Shown in pieces: positions 43,865 to 53,300 of a stretch of DNA of 64,000 bases. The first letter of the stretch is position 1. Each line of letters opens with the position of its first letter. The stretch lies in contig JAJEKV010000017.1 of the NCBI GenBank assembly GCA_021234155.1, positions 17,434,372-17,498,371 of the forward strand, written 5' to 3'. The position numbers and the translations under genes were made by a program. The DNA comes from Isoetes taiwanensis (Eukaryota; Streptophyta; Lycopodiopsida; Isoetales; Isoetaceae). The notes under the pieces were generated by a model, which searched no databases, had not been told where the DNA came from, and saw nothing but the letters and a program-made list of their open reading frames with translations.

Positions 43865-43935
43865 CACCCCTCACGAGTGCTCCGGGAGCATTTCCAAAAC
43901 TTTTGAATGGCTCTATGACAATCGTGTGAGTGGTC
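43865..43935 (+). repeat. 75-bp promoter-associated repeat, copy D
   Basis: Same unit, slightly shortened. It lies about 155 bases before the TATA box of the second gene. Confidence 0.88.
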
Positions 43936-44088
43936 AGACCAAAATGGCCCAAACTCATCCCAACTACCTCCAAATTAGGTGAAATTTGTTGCAATAGGAT
44001 CCTTAAGATGTAGTATGAATTGCATAGTAGCATCTCAAAGTGATAGATATCCCCAAACCCTAAAAATCCCTCAAATTAGAGTTTTGCC

Positions 44089-44095
44089 TATAAAT
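44089..44095 (+). promoter_or_regulatory. TATA box of the second LTR-unit gene
   Basis: TATAAAT lies 120 bases before the ATG at 44,211, preceded by the plant-like ccccaaaccctaaaaatccc context, as for the first gene. Confidence 0.7.
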
Positions 44096-44210
44096 CTAGG
44101 ACCACAACCCTCATTTGCACCCTACTCTATCACTCCTCACTCCAAGGCAATTTTTCAGCTCCCAAAGGCGCTTTCAGATCTGTTTGATAACCCCAGCAGC
44201 ATCAGCATCA

Positions 44211-45108
44211 TGGCAACTTCTGCAGGCGATGGTACAATGCCACTGCTCATGCGGCTAAAGCTGACATCAACTCGATCTTCGCTGTCTTTCAGAAGGATAT
44301 CGATGTGGATGCCACCATAAATGCTACTCCCCTCTATCAAGAGATCACGACCGAGTTCCATGCCAAGATATGGCCCTCTCTGGTAGAACTTCCCCCCTGC
44401 ATAGGATATTTTGCACCTAGCATGGCTCTACGTACAGCTCTGCAGGACATCCCAAAAATAGACAAGTGCCTAGAAAATAAGGCTGCCTGCATGCCCAATT
44501 ACATGACTATAGTCGTAAATAGGAAGAGATATTTCTCCTATACTGCATTCTTGTCCCAAAGAGCCCAAACCCAGATAGGAGAACCCTCTGTTCAATCTCT
44601 AGAGCTTGAACCCATGTCCATGGAAGCAGGTGAAGAGGAGCAGATGCACCTGGAGTACGAAGAGGCAGAGCATGAGAAAGAGGCAGAGGAAGAACATGGG
44701 TATGACGTGGAAGACATCATTGACGTTGACCCCATACAGGAAAGGCAGCAAGCAGAAGAAGACCTCCCGAGCTTCGAAGAAGGGTTGAGAGCAACAAGAA
44801 CAGCTCCACCACTTGGGTTAGGCATCACCAGTCTAACCCCGGTTATCATTCAAGGAGATGCATACCTGACACTTCATGATATCAAGAACCTCCCTGAGTG
44901 CAGGGACAGGGATTACAGAATAGACGAGCTCCTACACCCTCTACGCCAGCAGCCCGACCTTGATGATTTCATTGATCGGGAGACTCAAGACTTTCCCATC
45001 AGCATCAGGGAGGTCCGCACTTACACTAGCCAGTCATCAACAGATATCGAAGCCTACATCAGCATCAGACAGATGATGGCACAGCAGGAGTTACCCTCAA
45101 AGGAGGAC
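44211..45108 (+). pseudogene. Unrecognised protein with acidic centre, truncated into the LTR
   Basis: An ATG at 44,211 (MATSAGD) leads after a one-base shift into a frame reading WYNATAHAAKADINSIFAVF and then, open from 44,305, TINATPLYQEITTEFHAKIW, WPSLVELPPCIGYFAPSMAL and NYMTIVVNRKRYFSYTAFLS. A strongly acidic stretch follows (EYEEAEHEKEAEEEHGYDVE), then IIQGDAYLTLHDIKNLPEC and RDYRIDELLHPLRQQPDLDD. The frame runs without break into the truncated LTR at about 45,105, so the true C-terminus is lost. I do not recognise a family. Acidic stretches occur in histone chaperones among many other proteins; that is only a thought given the H3-like neighbour. Confidence 0.55.
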
Positions 45109-46530
45109 AACCTCGTAGGTTGCGCATATATTAAACATATGCAATTAAAACCCCCTTGCCAAGTGGCAACACCCCATTTGGTCCCTTCTAACCTAACCCT
45201 AAAAGTTCATGTATAAAGAACAAACAAGGGGAAACCCTAAACTTTCCCTTTTCGCATTTTGGGCTTCCCTGAGCCATTTCGGCCAAGGCAAGCTGCCATT
45301 CCGCATTGCCAGATGCCGCTGAGCCGCCTTTGCACATTAGATTCATTAGAACTGTCTTCAGCAAGAACAAAGGCATGGACGCAATTCGGGGAGCTGGAGC
45401 AAGCCAAGGATCAGGTAACCTGCGATTCTGTTGTGCAAAGCTGCCTCTTAGCCGGCAATGAGTTAGGTAGTATGCTAGATCAGTCCTATCAGTCTTGTAG
45501 ATCCTAAGATCACTAGCCCTAACAATAGAACCTAACTGTGTATGTTTAGGTTAGATAGATTAGATCTTATTCAGTATTTCAGTTCTGGATGATGATGATG
45601 TTCCATTCTATGCTCTCCTGTGTATGTGGGAAGGGGGGGTAGAGACCCTGAAACCTTCAGTAGCAGATGATCCAAGATAACCTCATTATATCCCAATTAA
45701 TGCGGCTCGTGTACAAGAGCCCGCCTGGTTGTGGGTGGCGGGGCTAGATCGGTGGAATAAGGGGGACTTGTCCCATCACTGATTGATCCCTCTGGTGTTT
45801 TAAGCCTACCGGGGATTTAAGCTGGCTAGGCTTAATAGTTTGCCACTGCGTGTGGGCAAGGCATGAGCTTGACACCTCTTGGGTGATGCGTCACCTTCAA
45901 TGAGGTTCAAGTCGAATACGGGCAGTGGCCCTCTAGCCGCCTGTGATGGGCATGCATGCCTCTAGAGGGGAGGAGACTCTCCTCCTAACTCATCGGGACT
46001 GGGGAGATGCAACCCAGCAGTGGCCCCTTTGGCTACGCACCCGGCAGGCTTGGTCCAGTCCCAGGACTCTTCAACTTACTCTGCAAAGTGTGCATGGGAG
46101 GGGCAGATGGAGTGGACTACCCAACATCCATGTTTCTATGCCAGCCCAATCCTTTCTTATGAATTCTGTCTGCAATGACTTCTGGAGGCCCAAGTCGTCA
46201 GTCCATACCTTGGAGTCCGAGCCATTGGGTAGGATCCCCCTTGTGATGATGATGTTGTTGATGTGCCATTACATGTATGTTATGGTGTAGTCACCCTTTG
46301 AGGTGACTTTGTTGATATATTGATGTCATGTGCTTATATTTACTCACGCTTCCGCAGCTAGGACGGTCCCGAAGGAAGACGGGGCAAATGACCCATCCAT
46401 TCTTCCTCATCGATCCACCGTTGAGGATTGGTGTCAGGTGGATGGCCCGCAGCGGTTTACGCTGCGGGATGAACTCCATTTTCCGATAATCTGATGGGAG
46501 CATCGTAGAAGAAGTAGGGGGACGTCATAG
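45105..46530 (+). repeat. Truncated right LTR of the H3-carrying unit
   Basis: Direct copy of 40,226-41,650, lacking the first 100 bases of the full LTR. It begins abruptly at ggaggacaacctcgtagg inside the preceding reading frame. Differences from the other copy include short indels and an altered stretch near the end (cagcggtttacgctg in place of cgccttggctgc). Confidence 0.88.
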
Positions 46531-46642
46531 CTATGGGAAAATAATAGGATGGATCTTAGATAAAATTGCCTCCTACATGTCCTCTTAGAAGGGCAGAGAT
46601 TGATCAGCAAAAAAGCAGAAAAATGATCAAAAAGAAACTGCT

Positions 46643-47247
46643 TCAATTGTGCAACATCAGAAATTTCAGAGCCATCAGGTAGAAGTAGCCATTACACCAC
46701 GTAAAAGACTGGTCTCCGTCAACCTCTACCATTCTGCATCCAAAGACAAACGCCTCCACCGCCACGCTCAAATCCCCAACAACTTGTGCACCTCTACCAC
46801 ACCTATCCGCTTCAAATTCAACCATATTAAAATCACCAACTAGTAGCCATGCTACATTATGACCGAAAAGCGCATAATCTTAGTTCGTAAAGTGGCCCAC
46901 AATGAGAGCCTCATTGATCAAGTTGATTAGGTGCATACATATTCATAATCCTCCACTCTCTATTTGACTATTATCCACTGTCCAAATCTGTCTACTTGAG
47001 TAAAAGTAATATTAAGGGAAGGTTTCCAAGCAATGAGGACTCCAGTCTTAGCTGAGTTAGAAGCAGCAACCAAGACATTGTAAGTAAGACCCACAATTGA
47101 GGCCAGCTTCTGCACCACATCTTTACAGCACTTGTGCTCTTGACGATAGCAAAACCCATCTAAACTTAGACGATAAATAGATAGTGTGCTCCTTTTACAT
47201 GGGGAAGAAGCTACTCCCCTCATGTTCCAAGATAGTATGTTCATCAA
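46643..47247 (-). pseudogene. LINE ORF2 start: APE-type endonuclease
   Basis: The minus strand starts MMNILSWNMRGVASS, the typical beginning of plant LINE ORF2 endonuclease, followed by QEHKCCKDVVQKLASIVG and YNVLVAASNSAKTGVL with WIIVK. Further on, after frame breaks, GDFNMVEFEADRCG (46,780-46,825) carries the GDFN catalytic motif, and SFTWCNG the FTW block. The reverse transcriptase part is missing; the fragment stops at the truncated LTR. Confidence 0.85.
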
Positions 47248-47580
47248 TATGTATGATGATGCTCTACATCCATCTCAGCAGCATCATCAAGTGGGAGATC
47301 TGCCCATTGTGTTTTGGAAATTGGTAAGGGGGGGCCTCCTCTCTATTCCACCCTTCCATTGTGTAAAATATCTGGCGAAAGAAAGCCTCTGTTCTGCTCA
47401 TCCCTCCCAATAGAAAAGCACACTAGATCAGCTCCCTCTCTGATGTCTGACCCAGGTGGTAAGGGAGAGCCTTCGCTCTGCTTAACCCTTCCATGTGTGC
47501 CTTCAGAAGAGCGCGGTGTGACATGGGCATGCTTATTTCGTGCCACCTTCTTTAAACTGACTCGTTGCAAGAACATGAAC
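47248..47580 (-). pseudogene. LINE ORF1 C-terminal part
   Basis: A minus-strand frame (47,343-47,576; FLQRVSLKKVARNKHAHVTP, then SEGSPLPPGSDIREGADLV) lies directly upstream of the LINE endonuclease start and, after a stop, continues to ADLPLDDAAEMDVE. Its position suggests the tail of ORF1, although no RNA-binding motif is visible. Confidence 0.4.
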
Positions 47581-47959
47581 TAGAAGAAGGTTAAATTATT
47601 AAATGATGTTACGTAGAATGCGACATAGCAATTCCTGATAATATTCTAATATACAATTTGTGTCTCGCAGTGAGAAGTATAAGGGTTGGAAACATTAAAG
47701 GGCATGAAGCTAATGGTCGCAAGGCATATACAAGAATTGTGGAGGTGTTAATATTCATAATATTGAAAGACTCTTTAAGATGAGACAGGTTACGTAGCAA
47801 CCTTTTCGATGTGTCGAAGTAGCTAGAATTGTCATTTGGATTGAATGACTAAATTGCACTCTTATAACATAAAGGTGCAAAAGTAATTTAAGTGTTTGAG
47901 TTATGAAACTTCACGAAGGAAGGTACATTATATAGAACAATGATACCTTGTGGTCTCAG
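47581..47959. other. Spacer between LINE and chromovirus fragments
   Basis: No recognisable coding content. It may be non-coding sequence of the minus-strand chromovirus. Confidence 0.4.
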
Positions 47960-49400
47960 GTTATTTTGGACCGAATGACATGGTAGCTAATGTAGCTTCC
48001 AATACTATCTGTTTGAGGATGATATGCTCATGCTTAGCTTCCTCTGTACCGTGATGAAGAGGTCCTTTCAAAAAGCACTTATGAGCTTCGGATCCCCTGC
48101 GGGATGTGATTTTCCTTGGCATTCCATGCAATCTAAAGATCTCCTTCATAGGAGCAAGGCAAAGATCCAAAGTTGTATTAGTTGTTCACGACGAAAAAAT
48201 GTGTCATCTTTGACAACTTGTCGACCACTACCATCAAGACGCCATGGCCCCTTGTTGTTGTACCGGCAAGACACGTTATGAAGTTCATGCTCATTACTTT
48301 CTATTTGGTGTTTGGCACGGCCAAGTGTTCCAAAAGCTCCTGGAATTCAGAGTTGCTTTCGCTTTTTGTTTTGGGCATATCCGCACTCTTGGATGTACCT
48401 TGCTATCTGTTTCTTCATGCCTGGCCAGAAGTAGCTGCTTCTAATTTGAAGTAGGTTCCCTTGAATCCTGCTGGTCAACAATAGGGCTATTATGCATATC
48501 ATGAGAATTAGTTTGTTTACTCTTGATGATTCTGGTATGCGTAATTTATTCTTGTAGTATAGAAGATTACCTTCCTTTTTAAAATGCTTGATGGTTTCTC
48601 TTTCTTTATCCGTTCTTGCTTCCTTGCAAAGACTAGCCCATATATCTTTGAACTCGAGGCTTGTAGGAATGACTTCTTCAATCCTCTTACTAAATTCGCT
48701 AGCCAAGATCGAAATGGCATTACAATGCACTCTCCTCTCCAAAGGTCATCGAGAGAGTTCATCAGCAACTGCACCAAACTTTTCTAGCTTATAAACTATC
48801 TCGAAATCATACTCTTCAAGAAAACCCATCTACGTCTTTTCCTCAAATTGATGAGTTGTTGCATCTTAATATATTGGAGGCTTTGATGAACAAATAGTGC
48901 CTCCAAATTCTTAAACCTATCATGACGGTGAAGGAGCTCCTGGTCGTAGGTTGGGTAACGATGCTCATCATCATTCATCTTCTTTGAATCATGGGCAACA
49001 ATCTTCCTTCCTGCATTAGGACTTCCCCCATTGCAATTTTGCTTGCATTTATTGCCATTAACTTGTCCTTTATTGGATCAGGTAGGGTCAGCACTGATGC
49101 TATAGTCAAGGCTTCTTCAAGCTTATCAAAAGAAGCTTGAAGGTTCTGAATCTAATGTGCAATCCAATCTTCGACTTTCTTGTGCTTAGTGAGATCCGAA
49201 AGGGAGGCTGCCCACTTAGCAAAGCTCTTGACAAATTTTCTATAATACCCTACAAGGCCCAAGAAGCTCCTTACTATCGAGACATTCTTTGGTGATGGCC
49301 AATCAATTATTGCTTCGATGTTTGATCGATTGATGGAGATTCCTCGACACCCCAAATTACCGTGATCCAATGGAATCACATATACCTCTACCGGAAATTT
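47960..49400 (-). pseudogene. Second chromovirus fragment (RT end, RNase H, integrase)
   Basis: On the minus strand, from 49,380 downwards, the blocks are IEAIIDWPSPKNVSIVRSFL, VGYYRKFVKSFAKWA, then degenerate RNase H (MAINASKIAMGEVLMQEGR, IWRHYLF), then 48,742-48,347 with ARTDKERETIKHFKKEGNLL, LRIPESSRVNKLIL and SSYFWPGMKKQIARYIQECG. Finally 48,170-47,961 contains EIFRLHGMPRKITSRRGSEA, part of the integrase core that the 34-40 kb element lacks. It is closely related to that element (shared TDKERET, KKEGNLLY, SSYFWPGM) but inserted in the opposite orientation. Stops and frame changes are numerous and no LTR was recognised. Confidence 0.85.
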
Positions 49401-49520
49401 GCCCTAGCTCAGCTTCCTATGTGTGGTAGCCGACCTACTCGCACCTAACCATATCTATATATAAACCGTCGTTCTTGTCTATATCCCTTCCCTGAGCAGG
49501 CGCTTAGAAATTTCAGAGGA

Positions 49521-49640
49521 ACAACTTAAGATTGTTCCAGAAGCTCTTCTTGATAGAGCATATAAGAAAACAACGGCTCGACAACTTAAGATTGTTCCAG
49601 AAGCTCTTCTTGATAGAGCATATAAGAAAACAACGGCTCG
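49521..49640 (+). repeat. Perfect 60-bp tandem duplication
   Basis: The 60 bases beginning acaacttaagattgttccag at 49,521-49,580 are repeated without mismatch at 49,581-49,640. Confidence 0.97.
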
Positions 49641-50328
49641 GTTCCTCCAACGGACATCATCCAATGGCAAATTTCCATCATCCAATGGACATGGTGCAAT
49701 CTCATGACCTATTTTGCATGCAAATGTCATAGGCCATTATTAAATGTAAGAAAAGACCAAATTTGCCTCCCAATAATGAGAGGAACGGTGCGTTGCAATA
49801 TTTGTTTATTAGTAGTTTTACTGTCATACCACTTGGGGATTCATTCTCAAACACCTCAAACACACATCCACTGACTTTCAGTAGTATAGAATGGCTCGTG
49901 ATACGAGATAATTGCCTCCACCGTATTATAGCTGAATTGCAACTACTCCCCCACTTGTACGAAGGTCTCATACGCTTATTCAACACTCTATAGCCATGTA
50001 ACATCATGCATAGATCTGATACACTGTAAAATATAAATAGCCATCCTTTGGATAACTAATGGTCACGTTACACGTTACAACTTCTCAACAATCTTGAGAA
50101 ATGCTCCAATAGAAGGTTTCCTAAAAGAGGGAACCAAAAAATTACAAAAATTTGGGTATAGCAATAAAATACAAGGATGGGAGTAGATCGTAATAAAATC
50201 ATAATCTGTTCCCAAATATGGTTTTCTTTACACGCATCAGAAAGAGTATCTCGCGACAAAATTGAAGTATATACAGAAATAGCACGAGTTCTTCAAAAAA
50301 TGATAACGATTTAATTCAGGTCATCCTG
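49641..50328. other. Spacer and 3' flank of the ELL-like gene
   Basis: No gene recognised. The words ttccatcatccaatgg recur around 49,660-49,690. The region next to 50,328 probably holds the 3' untranslated region of the minus-strand gene. Confidence 0.4.
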
Positions 50329-53300
50329 TTATTGTGCTGCGCGACATATTTGGTCAGTGAAAGCTTTGCAGTGCCTTTTAATGTCCTGCAAAAATAAGTA
50401 CATGATAAATAATCCAGCATCTTACAATGCCAATAATGTCTTAAAGCAGTGACAAACCTGTAGCTCTTCGTGCAATAGAATAAAGGTCTTCTTCATCCGA
50501 GAAAATTTCTATAAACAGCATCAAAATGTATACCAGTATTTAAGATAAACTTCTACATACATAATCAGTATTCATACAGTTCCTAACTTCTCAATAAAAG
50601 GTAAGTCTGTACCTTTCTTTTAGACCTATATTCACGTGCCACTATTTGACCAACTTCATTGATCTGCAGTTTATCCCCAATCTCTATGGCATGTTGGATG
50701 TCCTTCTTCAAGGCCTGAAAGATATTGCTGAATTCATTGCACAAATATTAGCATTTAGCATAGTACATGCAGTATAAGAAGGAAATATAAGTTAATAAGA
50801 TACACATATACACCTGTCAGCCTCGAGTGATTCATTCAGCTTAGTGTACACTTTGTGCATCTCAGTATACTCTTGAAAATATTGAGCATACCTGGAAGGG
50901 TTCAACTTGTTAGCAAAAGAGAAGAAAGGAGTTGATTTTACTACAATAAGTTCATTTTCTGGACAGGGAAAGATAAAAACATGCAGATATTACATACTGT
51001 GCTTGGTCCTTGATTGGCCCTTTAAGTTCTGCTTTATCTCTCTCATAAGGCGCAAAAAATTCACTTCCTTCTGGTTCTTCTGGGCAATTTTTAGGAATGT
51101 TGCGGTTGATCGCACTATCTTTAACAACATTCACAGTATTCCTCTGCTTGCTATTTGAGATTAATGTCCCTTTTCTAGTACTTGGGTCAGGGCAAGAAAT
51201 TGCTGCTCCCTTTACTATAGACTTTTCCAGGTCATTTGGAGTAGTATCACCAAATCCATGGCTATTCATAGGTGGCTCTGGGGATTTTCCAGCATCCATG
51301 TGTGAAGCTTTTAAAGCCATGTGAGAAGCTTTATCCTGCCTAGGCATTTCTTCTCCTGGTCGTTGAACTGCTTTCTTGACCGCCTTCCCATTCTCCAAAG
51401 ACCCATCATCCGTCATCTTTCTCACTCTATCATTTCTTCTGCTTTCATCCAATTGTCCTGCATCTTCCCCTCTTCTTATTTTATTTTCATTATGCCTATT
51501 CAACTCATAACCTGCTATTTTATTTGGAGAGATCCTCTTCAGATCTGCCTTTCCAGCAGAGTTCCTGGCTTCCACATCAAAACCAGAATTTGATTTGTCA
51601 AAACTAGCCCTTGACTTGAATGGTTCTGCATGGGAAGTATTATTCACTGCATCTGAACCTTTGAAGCCATTGAAATCATCTTGTTCAGGAGAATGAGTTT
51701 CCCTAAATTCGCCAGCTTCAAGGTCACCATCATCAACTTGCATAGCAGCTTGAACATTAACCTTCACTGCTCTTTTATTGATAGATTCTTCATCATCTCT
51801 GGGTTTCTTCGCCGGGGCCATATGTGTGAGCCCATGTTCCTTACTCGACTCTATGTTTTTCACAATCAGTGTGTGATGTCTGTTGTCCACATGTTCTTTC
51901 TGCATCTTTGTTCCATGTTCAAATGCTTCGTCACTAGCTTCAGGTTTTTTAACCTTCCCCTGCCTAGCCTGAGCTGCATCCCTATTCCCTTTAGAATCCC
52001 TGTTTGAGTAGTACTCTGGCCCAGCACCGTGCAGATTTTCTGAGTTGCCACCTCTTCCTATGGAACCAGGGTCTTTAGGTATTCTATGCTCTTCAATCGC
52101 GGGATCTGATCGGCCATGTGCTTCCAAGCCCAAAGAATCTCTGGCATTTTGCCCACCAAAAACTGCCTTATCTGTTTCATATGTCTTTGAGTTTCTAGAA
52201 ATTGGAGCTTGACCTTTTGAACTCGACTTATGATGCTTACTCTTGTGCAGATTTTTATGCTTTGAGGATCCATGCAGGTCTTCCGTAGCTTTTGAAGCTA
52301 ATGGCAATTTCCTTGCTGCTGTCCATTCTTCCGGTTCTTGAAGATCGTGGTCAGATACATTACGGGTTTTGGCAAGTTCATTATCTACTTTCAAGTCTGC
52401 AGAAAATGCATGATGCTTTTCAGTTTCTTCAACCCTGCTAAAAACTCGAGCTCACGTAATATGGACTGGTTACTAGTTTGCAATGACTTCTTCCCATCAT
52501 TATGAGACAGATTCTTGGGTTCTACACTCTGTGAATTATTTCTCTTACTCCCAGATTTACTTGCCACATCCATTTCATTACATGATATATCTGTTTTGCT
52601 CTTGTTTGTACTCTCTTTGGCAGGGAGATTTAACTTTGACATATGTGGCTCTCTGTCTTCATTTAGAACACTACTCTGTGAGTTGTTAACAATACTGTCT
52701 CCCGACCTTCTGAAGTACTCATCTCTTGAGTGATGAGAAGCTCCCTGCAAGGGATGTTCTTCCTTAATAGTTTCTGAAACCTCGGGCAAAGTATTTTGTT
52801 GATGGTCATCTGTCTCAGCTAGTCCACTAACTTTTTCAACATCATCATCCAACTTCAGTGCATCATCAGCATCCATATCATCATCAATATCTATTTCCTC
52901 AGAGCTTTTAGAAGAGTCCTCTTTGATAACGTCTGAAGAACTTCCCCGATGCACATCCATAGAGTCCTGAATATTATTACCCATTGACTGTGAATTATGT
53001 CTTTGAAGCTTGCTTTGTATTACCTGTTTAGTTTTTGGCTTTGGTTTAGAGTCTGCTCCATCATCACTGATAATGTCTACATCTTCATCCATGTTATCAT
53101 CCTCATGTCTGTTCATTTCTTCCTTTCTATGATCATCATCGTTACTGCTGCTGCTCGCCTTCAGAATCACTACCACTCCCACTGCCACTACCACTCCCAC
53201 TTCCACTATCACTTTCACTATCGCTACTGCCACTCTCACTGTCTGAATCACTTCCACTGCCACTAGAGCTACTAGAATCACTGGCATCACTAATGTGCTG

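Noticed and set aside
44305-45216. Taking the whole 303-codon frame as one natural protein
   Set aside because: The last 35 or so codons are LTR sequence shared with 40.2 kb, so the frame is a deletion fusion.
52391-53266. Plus-strand frames and His-rich product opposite the ELL-like exon 8
   Set aside because: They are antisense to the Ser/Gly/Asp repeat of the conserved minus-strand gene.
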